A stretch of 13,218 nucleotides of DNA from an uncultured Clostridia bacterium (GTDB lineage: Bacteria; Bacillota; Clostridia; Christensenellales; Aristaeellaceae), in contig CAKUAV010000085.1 of the NCBI GenBank assembly GCA_934636425.1, positions 1 through 13,218 of the forward strand. The letters run 5' to 3'. The notes beneath the pieces were generated by a model. It made no database searches. It was not told the DNA's origin and was given only the letters and a program-made list of their open reading frames with translations. Below are positions 1 to 6,487 of this stretch, piece after piece. The stretch's first letter is position 1. Each line of letters starts with the position of its first letter. The translations under genes and the position numbers were made by a program.

Positions 1-323
1 TTGCGCTCCTCGGTGATGCACATGCCGTTCCAGATCGCGTCGATGTTCTTGGAGTTCAGCTCGATCTCCTTGGAATCCCAGTTGATCTCGATGAACTCGA
101 CCTCAACGCCCAGCTTTTCGAACGTGGCCTTGGCCAGCTCGGTGTCAAAGCCGATCAGCTCGCCGCTCTCGTCGTAGTAGTTGATCGGGGCGAACAGCGT
201 GATGCCGATCGTGATCTTACCCTTGCCCTTGATGTATTCCCAGTCGGAATTGCCCTCGGCCATCGCCGCGCCCGCGGAGAGAACCATCATCAGAACCAGA
301 ACCATGCACAGCAGCTTTTTCAT
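1..323 (-). CDS. ABC transporter substrate-binding protein, amino-acid type (5' part, runs off the window)
   Basis: The first 107 residues are visible. A Sec signal peptide (MKK start, hydrophobic Leu/Val/Met core, small residues ending A-M-A followed by E) occupies roughly residues 1-22. The mature part reads like family 3 solute-binding proteins (SBP_bac_3): KITIGITLFAPINYYDE, then GELIGFDTELAKA, then an N-x-I-D-A-I-W-N-G-M block followed by T-E-E-R. This family captures polar amino acids outside the membrane and delivers them to an ABC permease; the exact ligand cannot be read. The ATG at 323 has an AGGAGGA-type ribosome binding site 7 nt upstream (complement of 331-336) and a strong promoter. 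There is no Cys at the signal-peptide junction, so it does not look like a lipoprotein, which is unusual for a single-membrane bacterium. The permease and ATPase genes may lie beyond the window edge. Confidence 0.9.
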   Translation of the reverse strand, partial: MKKLLCMVLVLMMVLSAGAAMAEGNSDWEYIKGKGKITIGITLFAPINYYDESGELIGFDTELAKATFEKLGVEVEFIEINWDSKEIELNSKNIDAIWNGMCITEER

Positions 324-389
324 TGTTTTGTCCTCCTCAAATTTGCTTGATTGATTTATCACTGCACTGCGGTGAATCAACTTGACCAT

Positions 390-418
390 ACTATACCACT
401 GTAGCACACTAAAGTCAA
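390..418 (-). promoter_or_regulatory. Sigma-A promoter of the substrate-binding protein gene
   Basis: On the minus strand TTGACT (complement of 413-418) is followed after exactly 17 nt by TATAGT (complement of 390-395). Transcription would start near 383, giving a leader of about 60 nt. That leader contains a weak inverted repeat (TTGATTCAC against GTG-ATA-AATCAA, roughly 351-380) that might be an operator or simply a hairpin. Confidence 0.8.
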
Positions 419-595
419 TAGCCTTTTTGTGAATTAACATACGTTATACAAAGCAGGCAGGATCGATGCGGGCGCGGAGGGAATTGCTTCTATATTACGT
501 TGTGGGAGAGGGCTTTTGAGGCGCTGGCCGTGCGGGGCGGGGAGGGAGATGTATGCTTTTTCGCTGTGGCGGTGTGTGCCGGGGCGCGCTTTGAG

Positions 596-1885
596 CTTGC
601 GCGGCGCAAGAACGGTGGAGCGGCTGACGCTGATTTTTGGTTGGTTTGGCTGGGAAATCGGTGGGCGATGTGCGGGGAAAGGGCGCAATGTGCGATCGAT
701 TGGAGGGAAGGCGCTTCGAAGAAGCGGATGGCGAACGATCGGAAAAAGGCAAAGGAACGGCAAGGGAGATGCGCTTCGCTGGGCAGATTGTCAGGCAGTG
801 CGGTTTCGGGGCATGGGGGGTGCAGTGGCTCATTTCCGATGTGCGCAAAAGTGGAAACGCGGGCTTATGCGCACGGTTTGGCGCTGGGTGTTGATTCGGG
901 CGCGTTGAGCTTGCGCGGCGCAAGAACGATGCGGGCGGCGGTTGAAGCCACCATGTTGGGCGGCAAGGGGCTGACCGCGCCACTTGCGCGGCACAAGAAC
1001 GATGGAGATGCGGTTGAAGCCGCTTTTCCCTGACTTGGCTGGGAAAACGGCGGGCGATGTGCGGGGAAAGGGCGCGATGTGCGATTGATTGGAAGGAAAG
1101 CGCTTCGAAGAAGCGGATGACGAACGATCGGAAAAGGGCAAAGGAGCGGTAAGAGGGGACGCGTTTTACTGCGCATATTGTCGGGCAGTGCGGTTTCGAG
1201 GCATGGGGTTTGCACGGCGGCTCATTTTCGATGTGCGCAAAAGTGGAAACGCGGAGTTATGCGCGCGGATTGGAATGGGGTGCAGATTTGGGTGCGCTTT
1301 GCGAGTGCGCGGCGAGAGAACGATGCGGGCGGCGGTTGAAGCCACCAAGTTGGGCGGCAAGGGGCTGACCGCCTCGCTTGTGCGACGCAAGAACGATGCG
1401 AGCGGCGGTTGAAGCCGCTTTTCGCTGACTTGGCTGGGAAAACGGCGGGTGATGTGCGCTGGAGCCGGGGCGCGCTTTGCGATTGCGCGGCGCAAGAACG
1501 ATGCGAGCGGCGGTTGAAGCCGCTTTTCGCTGACTTGGCTGGGGAATCTGCGGGCGATGTGCGGGGAAAGGGCGCGATGTGCGATCGATTGGAGGAAAGG
1601 CGCTTCGAAGAAGCGGATGGCGAACAATCGGAAAAGGGCAAAGGAGCGGTAAGAGGGGATGCGCTTCGCAGCGCATATTGTCAGGCGGTGCGGTTTCGTG
1701 GCGTGGGGTTTGTGCGGCGGCTCATTTTCGATGTGCGCAAGAGTAGAAACGTGGGGTTATGCGCGCGGTTTGGCGCTGGGTGTTGATTCGGGCGCGTTGA
1801 GCTTGTGTGGCGCATGAACGGTGGGGCGGTTGAAGCCACCAAGTTGGGCGGCAAGGGGCTGACCGCTCCACTTGCGCGGCGCAAG
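596..1885. repeat. Palindromic module CTTGCGCGGCGCAAG, three perfect copies plus variants
   Basis: The 15-nt palindrome (7-bp arms around a central G) is perfect at 596-610, 910-924 and 1871-1885. Near copies include one at about 983 (GGCACAAG variant) and one at about 1482. It is usually followed by AACG(A/G)TG and then, in the same module, by GCGGTTGAAGCC(GC), which can itself form a small hairpin. The long array units carry two of these modules, the short units one. Confidence 0.65.
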
Positions 1886-2121
1886 AACGATGGAGATGCG
1901 GTTGAAGCCGCTTTTCGCTGACTTGGCTGGGAAATCGGCGGGCGATGTGCGGGAAGATGGCGATACTTTTTCACTGTGGCGGTGTGCGCCGGGGCCGGGG
2001 CGCGCTTTGCGATTGCGCGGCGCATGAACGGTGGAGCGGTTGACGCTGCTTTTTGCTTGGCTTGGATGGGCATCGGCGGGCGATGTGCGATTGATTGGAG
2101 GGAAGGCGCTTCGAAGAAGCG
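712..2121. repeat. Conserved CGCTTC-GAA-GAAGCG hairpin, four copies
   Basis: The same 15-nt inverted repeat (6-bp arms, GAA loop) occurs at 712-726, 1101-1115, 1601-1615 and 2107-2121, once in each long unit of the array. It stays identical in all four copies while flanking bases vary (for example GATGGCGAACGATC against GATGACGAACAATC). It sits 79-83 nt after the unit start in three copies and 59 nt in the fourth. Confidence 0.75.
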
Positions 2122-2495
2122 GATGACGAACAATCGGAAAAAGGCAAAGGAGCGGTAAGCGGCGACGCGCTTCGCTGGACAGATTGTCAGGCAGTGCGGT
2201 TTCGGGGCATGGGGGGGCAGTGGCTCATTTCCGATGTGCGCAAGAGTAGAAACGCGGGTTTATGCGCGCGGTTTGGCGCTGGGCGCAGATTCAGGTGCGT
2301 TGAGCTTGTGCGGCGCAAGAACGATGGGGGAGTTGAAACTGCTTTTTCGCGGGGCGACGGCGCGGGCAGGCTGTTCGGGAATCGGCGGAGCTGGCCGGGC
2401 TGCGGCTGGTTCGGGCGCGCGGCGGCTGTGCGATCGGCTATTTTGCGCCGCGCGTATTGTTGGGACGCGAAAGGCGACATTTCGGCGCGTTTGTG

Positions 2496-2524
2496 TTGCG
2501 CGGAGCGCGCTGATCTGATATGAT
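2496..2524 (+). promoter_or_regulatory. Promoter of the flotillin operon
   Basis: TTGCGC (2496-2501), a 17-nt spacer and TATGAT (2519-2524) preceded by TGA, which makes an extended -10. Transcription would start near 2531. That lies downstream of the in-frame ATG at 2527 and supports the later start at 2569. Confidence 0.6.
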
Positions 2525-2568
2525 AGATGCGTCGGATGAACACAGGGAAGAACGAAGGAGGAGAATCA

Positions 2569-3978
2569 ATGCAAGTTTTTCTGATCATCATTGCGGTCAT
2601 CATTGCTCTGGCGGCTCTGCTGCTCATGACCGGTTATCTGAAGGCGCCGCCGGACACCGCCTACATCATCTCCGGCATGGGCAAAAAGCGCATACTGATC
2701 GGCAAGGCCGGCTGGCGCATACCGTTCCTCGAGCGCGTGGATAAGCTCTCATTGCAGGTCATGACGGTGGACGTCAAGACCAGCGAGGCCGTGCCCACCA
2801 ACGAGTTCATCAACGTCATGGTGGACGGCGTGGCCAACGTCAAGGTGTCCAGCGACCCCGCGCTGCTCACCCGCGCCGCAGAGGCGCTCTTGGGCATGAA
2901 GCAGAGCGAGCTGATCGCCATGGTCACGCAGGTGCTCGAGGGCAATATGCGCGAGATCGTGGGCTCGGTCGGCCTGAAGGAAATGGTGCAGGATCGTCAG
3001 GGCGTGGCCAAGAAGATCACCGAGAACGTCGTGCCCGATATGCAGAAGCTGGGCATCGAGGTGGTCAACTTCAACATCCAGAACTTCCGCGACAACGCCG
3101 GCACAATCGAGAACATGGGTATCGACAACGTCGAGCAGATCCGCAAGAACGCGCAGATCGCCAAGGCCAACGCCCAGCGCGACATCGCCATCGCCACCGC
3201 CAAGGCGCAGCAGGAAGCCAACGCCGTGAAGGTGGACGCGGACAAGAAGATCGCCGAGCAGAACGCCGAGCTGTCCGTGCAGCAGGCCGAGATGCAGGTG
3301 CGCGCCGACACAAAGAAGGCCGAGGCCGACGCGGCCTACTCCATACAGCAGGAGAGCCAGCGCAAGACGATCGAAATCACCCGCGCCAACGCCGACATCG
3401 CCCGCCGCGAGAAGGAAGCCGAGCTGGCCGAGAAGGAAATCGCGCTCAAGGAACGCCAGCTGGACGCGGACGTGAAAAAGGCCGCCGACGCGAAGAAGTA
3501 TCAGGCCGAGCGCGAAGCCGAAGCCATGCTGATCCGCCGCCAGCGCGAAGCCGAAGCGCAGAAATACGAAGCGCTCCAGCAGGCCGAAGCCAAAAAGGCC
3601 GAAGCCGACGCGGCGCGCTACGCCATGGAGCAGGAGGCCGAGGGTATCCGCGCGCGCGGTCTGGCCGAAGCGGAAGCCATTGAAAAGAAGGCCGAGGCGC
3701 AGAAGCGCATGGGCGAAGCGTCCATCATAGAGATGTACCTCTCCGCACTGCCCGAGGTGGTCAAGAACGCCGCCGCGCCGCTCGCGCAGACCGACAAGAT
3801 CGTCATGTACGGCGACGGCAACTCGTCCAGGCTGGTGCGCGACGTGATGAACTCGAGCAATCAGATCCTCGAGGGTCTGAAGGAAGCCACCGGCGTGGAT
3901 CTGAGCGACCTCATGAAATCGGCCGCCGCGCGCACCGCCATGCCCGCCGCGCCCGAAACGCAGTCAGAGGGGAAATAA
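2569..3978 (+). CDS. Flotillin-like SPFH/band-7 membrane scaffold protein
   Basis: 469 residues. One N-terminal membrane segment (about residues 3-22, rich in Ile/Ala/Leu) is followed by an SPFH/band-7 domain (about 25-200) with KAPPDTAYIISG, GKAGWRIPFLERVDKL and NVKVSSDP. A long Ala/Glu/Lys/Gln coiled coil follows (about 200-400), dense in EAEA and KAEA repeats as in flotillins. The C-terminal tail (about 400-469) contains SALPEVVKNAAAPL and DKIVMYGDG, as in FloT/YuaG relatives. Known flotillins oligomerise at the inner face of the membrane and organise fluid membrane domains; this role is inferred from family. The ATG at 2569 has AAGGAGGAG 5-13 nt upstream. The earlier in-frame ATG at 2527 would put 14 polar residues before the membrane segment and bury that ribosome binding site. 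DUF2500 follows after 3 bp. Confidence 0.93.
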   Translation: MQVFLIIIAVIIALAALLLMTGYLKAPPDTAYIISGMGKKRILIGKAGWRIPFLERVDKLSLQVMTVDVKTSEAVPTNEFINVMVDGVANVKVSSDPALLTRAAEALLGMKQSELIAMVTQVLEGNMREIVGSVGLKEMVQDRQGVAKKITENVVPDMQKLGIEVVNFNIQNFRDNAGTIENMGIDNVEQIRKNAQIAKANAQRDIAIATAKAQQEANAVKVDADKKIAEQNAELSVQQAEMQVRADTKKAEADAAYSIQQESQRKTIEITRANADIARREKEAELAEKEIALKERQLDADVKKAADAKKYQAEREAEAMLIRRQREAEAQKYEALQQAEAKKAEADAARYAMEQEAEGIRARGLAEAEAIEKKAEAQKRMGEASIIEMYLSALPEVVKNAAAPLAQTDKIVMYGDGNSSRLVRDVMNSSNQILEGLKEATGVDLSDLMKSAAARTAMPAAPETQSEGK

Positions 3979-3981
3979 CGC

Positions 3982-4338
3982 ATGAGCATGTTCGGCGCGC
4001 TTGATGCGCTGTTTCCGATATTCTTCTTCATCGTGTTCGCGCTGGTGATCGGCACGTTCGTCGTCGTGCTGGGCAAGAGCGCGGCGCGAGGCATTAAGAA
4101 CAACGCCTCGCCCCGATTGACCACGCAGGCGCGCGTCGTGAACCGCCGCGAGGACTACCGTCGCCACAGCCGCGACATGAGCGGCTGGACGAACTATTTC
4201 GTCACATTCGAGGTGCCCAGCGGCGACCGCATGGAGCTGGAGATGGAAGGCGAGCAGTACGGCCTGATTGCCGAGGGCGATGAGGGTCAGCTGACGTTCC
4301 AGGGCACACGCTTCATTTCCTTCGAGCGGGACAGATGA
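3982..4338 (+). CDS. DUF2500 family small membrane protein
   Basis: 118 residues. A hydrophobic segment lies at about residues 8-32 (LFPIFFFIVFALVIGTFVVVL). A short basic linker follows, then a beta-rich soluble domain with TTQARVVNRRED, TNYFVTFEVPSGDRMELEM and GLIAEGDEGQLTFQGTRFISF. That last block is the hallmark I recognise from DUF2500 proteins such as E. coli YhhM; the function of the family is unknown to me. The start lies 3 bp after the flotillin stop, with GAGGGG about 10 nt upstream inside the flotillin end, so the two are surely co-transcribed and probably translationally coupled. In many bacteria the small membrane partner beside a flotillin is NfeD, with a membrane anchor plus a beta-barrel. 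This protein has a similar general layout, which suggests an analogous partner role (inference). Confidence 0.85.
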   Translation: MSMFGALDALFPIFFFIVFALVIGTFVVVLGKSAARGIKNNASPRLTTQARVVNRREDYRRHSRDMSGWTNYFVTFEVPSGDRMELEMEGEQYGLIAEGDEGQLTFQGTRFISFERDR

Positions 4339-4346
4339 CATAAAGA

Positions 4347-4388
4347 CCGCGCCGGATCCGGGAGAGATGATCTCCGGATCCGGCGCGG
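4347..4388. terminator. Bidirectional terminator between convergent genes
   Basis: A long inverted repeat, CCGCGCCGGATCCGG (4347-4361) against CCGGATCCGGCGCGG (ending 4388), is extended by GAGA/TCTC with one bulged G around a short GATGA loop. It lies between the DUF2500 stop (4338) and the convergent phosphatase stop (4410). T-runs are weak on both sides (GGTTTA on plus, GTCTTTA on minus), so termination strength is uncertain, but the stem is unusually stable. Confidence 0.75.
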
Positions 4389-4409
4389 CGGTTTATAGGG
4401 GGAGAGCGG

Positions 4410-5174
4410 TTACTTTACATCCACGACCACGATCGCCTTGTCGTCGGCGTAGCGGTTGTAGGGCGCTTCGTCGAAGCGGGCGGAGCGGTCGAGCAGCTCG
4501 TCGGGCGAGAGCGCGGCCAGCTCGTCGATCGGGGCGTAGTAGAGATACTGGTCGACGCCGTCCGAGGAGAATATCACGCGGTCGCCCGGCTCCAGCGCGA
4601 TGGAGGCGGCGCGCAGGAAGGAGAGCGCGCGCTCGTCGCCGAAAATCACGCCGTAGCCCAGCGGGCTGTCGGGATTGTCGGTGATGGTGTCGTACAGCTC
4701 GCGCTTGGTGATGCTCAGGCCCTTTGTCGAGCCGAACACGCGGATGTGCGCCGTCTGCTGCTCGCTTAGGCGGATGCGCGCGCCGCTGCGGATGAGCATT
4801 ATGACCGAATCGCCGACATAGGAAAAGTGCAGCCGACCCTCCCGAATGGCGCCGCTGACATACACGGCGGCGGCCGGATAGGCGCTGGGCTTCGTTTCAT
4901 TGTACGCGCCGGTGCGCTCGATCGCCAGCCTGACGGCCTCGGGCGCGGCGGCGGTGGGATCGGCGGCGGGGGCAAGGACGCTCAGTATCGACTCGGCGGT
5001 GATCTGCGCGGCCTCGCCGGCGGGGCTGACGGTCATGCCCTCGTGATATTCGTCCATGTTCTGCGTCACGCCGTCGGCCACGACGAACGTATCCTCTGCC
5101 AAAGCGATGCGATCCTCGAAGGGCTTGTTAGGGCGGTCGTTTGTGCGCACAGCCTGCCGCACGGTATAGGTCAT
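4410..5174 (-). CDS. PP2C-family (PPM) serine/threonine phosphatase-like protein
   Basis: 254 residues from the chosen start. PP2C landmarks are in order: E20-D21 in PNKPFEDRIAL, A33-D34-G35 in FVVADGVTQ (metal-binding Asp), SYVGDS near residue 125, SSDGVDQYL near 208 and ADDKAIVVVDV at the C-terminus (metal-binding Asp pair). The family removes phosphate from Ser/Thr using two Mn/Mg ions. No membrane segment, sensor domain or partner kinase is seen, and the sequence is divergent between motifs. Two ATGs compete: 5195 and 5174. A promoter puts the RNA start near 5200, so 5195 would have almost no leader, while 5174 has TTGGAG 10 nt upstream; I prefer 5174. It converges on the flotillin pair and diverges from hpf. 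Confidence 0.85.
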   Translation of the reverse strand: MTYTVRQAVRTNDRPNKPFEDRIALAEDTFVVADGVTQNMDEYHEGMTVSPAGEAAQITAESILSVLAPAADPTAAAPEAVRLAIERTGAYNETKPSAYPAAAVYVSGAIREGRLHFSYVGDSVIMLIRSGARIRLSEQQTAHIRVFGSTKGLSITKRELYDTITDNPDSPLGYGVIFGDERALSFLRAASIALEPGDRVIFSSDGVDQYLYYAPIDELAALSPDELLDRSARFDEAPYNRYADDKAIVVVDVK

Positions 5175-5206
5175 GGTATTCACGCTCCAATGCACATAAT
5201 GCTCCT

Positions 5207-5235
5207 ATTATACCACGATGTGCCGATTTGATCAA
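5207..5235 (-). promoter_or_regulatory. Sigma-A promoter of the phosphatase gene
   Basis: On the minus strand TTGATC (complement of 5230-5235), 17 nt, then TATAAT (complement of 5207-5212). The predicted RNA start near 5200 decides the choice of the 5174 start codon for the phosphatase. Confidence 0.8.
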
Positions 5236-5282
5236 TCGATAACACACAAATGTCACATAGCAGCGCGTTGCATAAAATATTG

Positions 5283-5308
5283 GCTGAAAAACACAAAAAT
5301 ATTTCAGC
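5283..5308. promoter_or_regulatory. Perfect 7-bp inverted repeat in the phosphatase/hpf divergent gap
   Basis: GCTGAAA (5283-5289) pairs with TTTCAGC (5302-5308) around a 12-nt A-rich loop. It sits upstream of both divergent genes, 48 bp above the phosphatase -35 box. It could be a protein-binding site or part of the hpf promoter region. I see no convincing -35/-10 pair for hpf. Confidence 0.35.
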
Positions 5309-5408
5309 GTGAAGCAGGAATTTTACTGGGGACGGCGAATAAAAAACAATACAAAGGCGCAATGAACGCCGGATGAGAGGAGATCGATTCCCATGGCAGC
5401 GCATAAGG

Positions 5409-5428
5409 GGCCTGCCGCCGAGCGGGCC
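5409..5428 (+). promoter_or_regulatory. Possible hairpin in the hpf leader
   Basis: GGCCTGC (5409-5415) can pair with GCGGGCC (5422-5428, one G-U pair) around a 6-nt loop, ending 29 nt before the hpf ribosome binding site. It may be a leader structure; no poly-T follows, so it is not an obvious terminator. Confidence 0.3.
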
Positions 5429-5470
5429 TGACGAGGAAGCAAAAATCATTAAAGTCAGGAGTTGAATTTC

Positions 5471-6001
5471 ATGCGTATTACGATGACCGCCAAAAACTTC
5501 ACCATCACCGAGCCGATGCGCGTTCGCGTCGAAAAAAAGCTCAATAAAATGGATCGCTATTTCCGCGAGGAGGCGGAGGCGCAGGTTCGCCTGAGCCAGG
5601 AGCGCAATGTCCGCTTCATCGCCGAAATGACGCTGCTGGTGGGCGGCGTGATGTTCCGCGCCGAGGAAGAGAGCGACGATATGTACGCCGCCATCGACCG
5701 CGCGCTCGATCGGCTGGATCGCCAGGTGCACCGCCACCGCACCAAGCTGGGCAAGCGCGCCTGCGCCGAGGCGTTGGCCGAGCCCGAGGATCTGGTGCCC
5801 GCGTGGGAGGAGCAGCCCGACGAGCTGGTTCGCGTCAAGCGCTTCGCCGTCAAGCCCATGGCCGTGGAGGACGCGATCGCCCAGATGGATATGCTGGGGC
5901 ACAGCTTCTTCGTGTTCATCAACGCCGAGACGGACATCACCAGCGTCATCTATCGCCGCGCAGACGGCAAGATCGGCATGATCGAGCCGATTCAGGGATA
6001 A
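5471..6001 (+). CDS. hpf: Long-form ribosome hibernation promoting factor (HPF)
   Basis: 176 residues. The N-terminal S30AE domain (about 1-100) begins MRITMTAKNFTITEPMRVRVEKKL and keeps the KLNKMDRYF and DDMYAAIDRALDRLDRQVHRHRTK blocks. A linker follows, then the C-terminal dimerisation domain (about 115-176) with VRVKRFAVKPMAVEDAIAQM and GHSFFVFINAETD, typical of the long form. Long HPF binds the 30S decoding region and joins two 70S ribosomes into inactive 100S dimers during slow growth. The ATG at 5471 has AGGAG at 5457-5461; a TTG at 5462 in the same frame overlaps that site and is rejected. It appears monocistronic, with its own terminator. Confidence 0.96.
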   Translation: MRITMTAKNFTITEPMRVRVEKKLNKMDRYFREEAEAQVRLSQERNVRFIAEMTLLVGGVMFRAEEESDDMYAAIDRALDRLDRQVHRHRTKLGKRACAEALAEPEDLVPAWEEQPDELVRVKRFAVKPMAVEDAIAQMDMLGHSFFVFINAETDITSVIYRRADGKIGMIEPIQG

Positions 6002-6017
6002 TTTCAAAGCATAATCC

Positions 6018-6048
6018 GGGGCGGAGCGTTCAAAGGGCGCTCCGCCCC
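6018..6048 (+). terminator. Terminator after hpf
   Basis: A perfect 11-bp stem, GGGGCGGAGCG (6018-6028) against CGCTCCGCCCC (6038-6048), with a 9-nt loop, begins 17 nt after the hpf stop. AAAGC (6006-6010) and GCTTT (6051-6055) can extend it past unpaired bases. The downstream T-run is short (CTTTGT). Confidence 0.75.
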
Positions 6049-6069
6049 GCGCTTTGTATGTGGCGCTTG

Positions 6070-6231
6070 GCGGCATTTGTGAAGCCGCGGCGGAAAAACG
6101 AGCGCGGAGCCATGCGCGCCTTTACGCATTGGCAACGCAAGAGGAGCGATGCGGCATTGTGGAGCCTTGGCGTGGAAACGAGTGCGCGCGGCGGTCGTGA
6201 ACTCTTTTGAACGCCGGAAGCAGGGGATGGG
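6070..6231. repeat. Degenerate two-copy repeat, about 81 bp
   Basis: GCGGCATTTGTGAAGCCG, CGG and AAAACGAGCGCGG from 6070 recur as GCGGCATTGTGGAGCCTTGG and GGAAACGAGTGCGCG from 6151, an offset of 81. The rest of the second unit is poorly conserved, so its right edge is approximate. The gap 6049-6420 contains no gene that I can support; this repeat and G-rich sequence are all I see in it. Confidence 0.45.
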
Positions 6232-6417
6232 AAAAGGCTGGCGCGGCCTACCATGGAGAGTCGGGGGTCGGCCGGCCGCAGACGATGGCTTTCACGCGGG
6301 GCGCAGATCGCCGCGAATGAACGGAAGGACGGCATACAATGGGAAAAAATTGCTGAAAACCGGTCTTGCGAGGCTTAATTTGCGACATATTTACCCGTTC
6401 CAAAAGCACGGAAGCTG

Positions 6418-6426
6418 TGCTATAAT
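6418..6426 (+). promoter_or_regulatory. Extended -10 promoter of the FAD oxidoreductase gene
   Basis: TGC-TATAAT gives an extended -10 (TATAAT at 6421-6426). A poor -35 candidate, TTCCAA (6398-6403), lies 17 nt upstream. The RNA start would be near 6433, giving a leader of about 55 nt. Confidence 0.65.
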
Positions 6427-6487
6427 GGGCGCAGGGTTTATTCCTGTGTAATAGACGCGATAGCAGAACAGCGGGAGGACATGGACA

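Larger units (their letters stand above)
512..2340. repeat. Degenerate tandem repeat array in a gene-free region
   Basis: Units open with GCTTTT(C/T)..CTGACTTGGCTGGG and close with GCGGTTGAAGCC. Unit starts read by eye are 512, 629, 1022, 1417, 1522, 1910 and 2048, and a further start at 2341 fades out. Long units are 393, 395, 388 and 293 bp (629, 1022, 1522, 2048). Short units are 117, 105 and 138 bp (512, 1417, 1910) and lack the central hairpin module. The last long unit lacks the GTTGGGCGGCAAGGGGCTGACC segment. Long units share TGTGCGATCGATTGGAGG, a CGCTTCGAAGAAGCG hairpin, CGATCGGAAAA and CTCATTTTCGATGTGCGCAA with point changes. The plus strand is clearly richer in G than C. Open frames exist in several frames on both strands at once, with low-complexity Arg/Pro/Ser/Ala translations, so I do not call a gene. 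The stretch 324-511 holds only the upstream promoter, and 2341-2495 holds no recognisable gene. Confidence 0.85.

Noticed and set aside
434..2523. Many open frames of 60-180 codons on both strands inside the repeat array
   Set aside because: They overlap one another in several frames, translate to low-complexity Arg/Pro/Ser/Ala or Gly/Arg/Cys text, lack good ribosome binding sites, and the same repeat DNA is read in different frames. They follow from GC-rich, stop-poor repeat DNA.
2527..2568. Upstream in-frame ATG for the flotillin
   Set aside because: It would precede the predicted RNA start and place the strong AAGGAGG site inside the gene.
5393..5431. 12-codon open frame ahead of hpf with a GAGGAG site
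   Set aside because: Short, overlapping the leader hairpin, with no run of regulatory codons; too weak to call a leader peptide without conservation.
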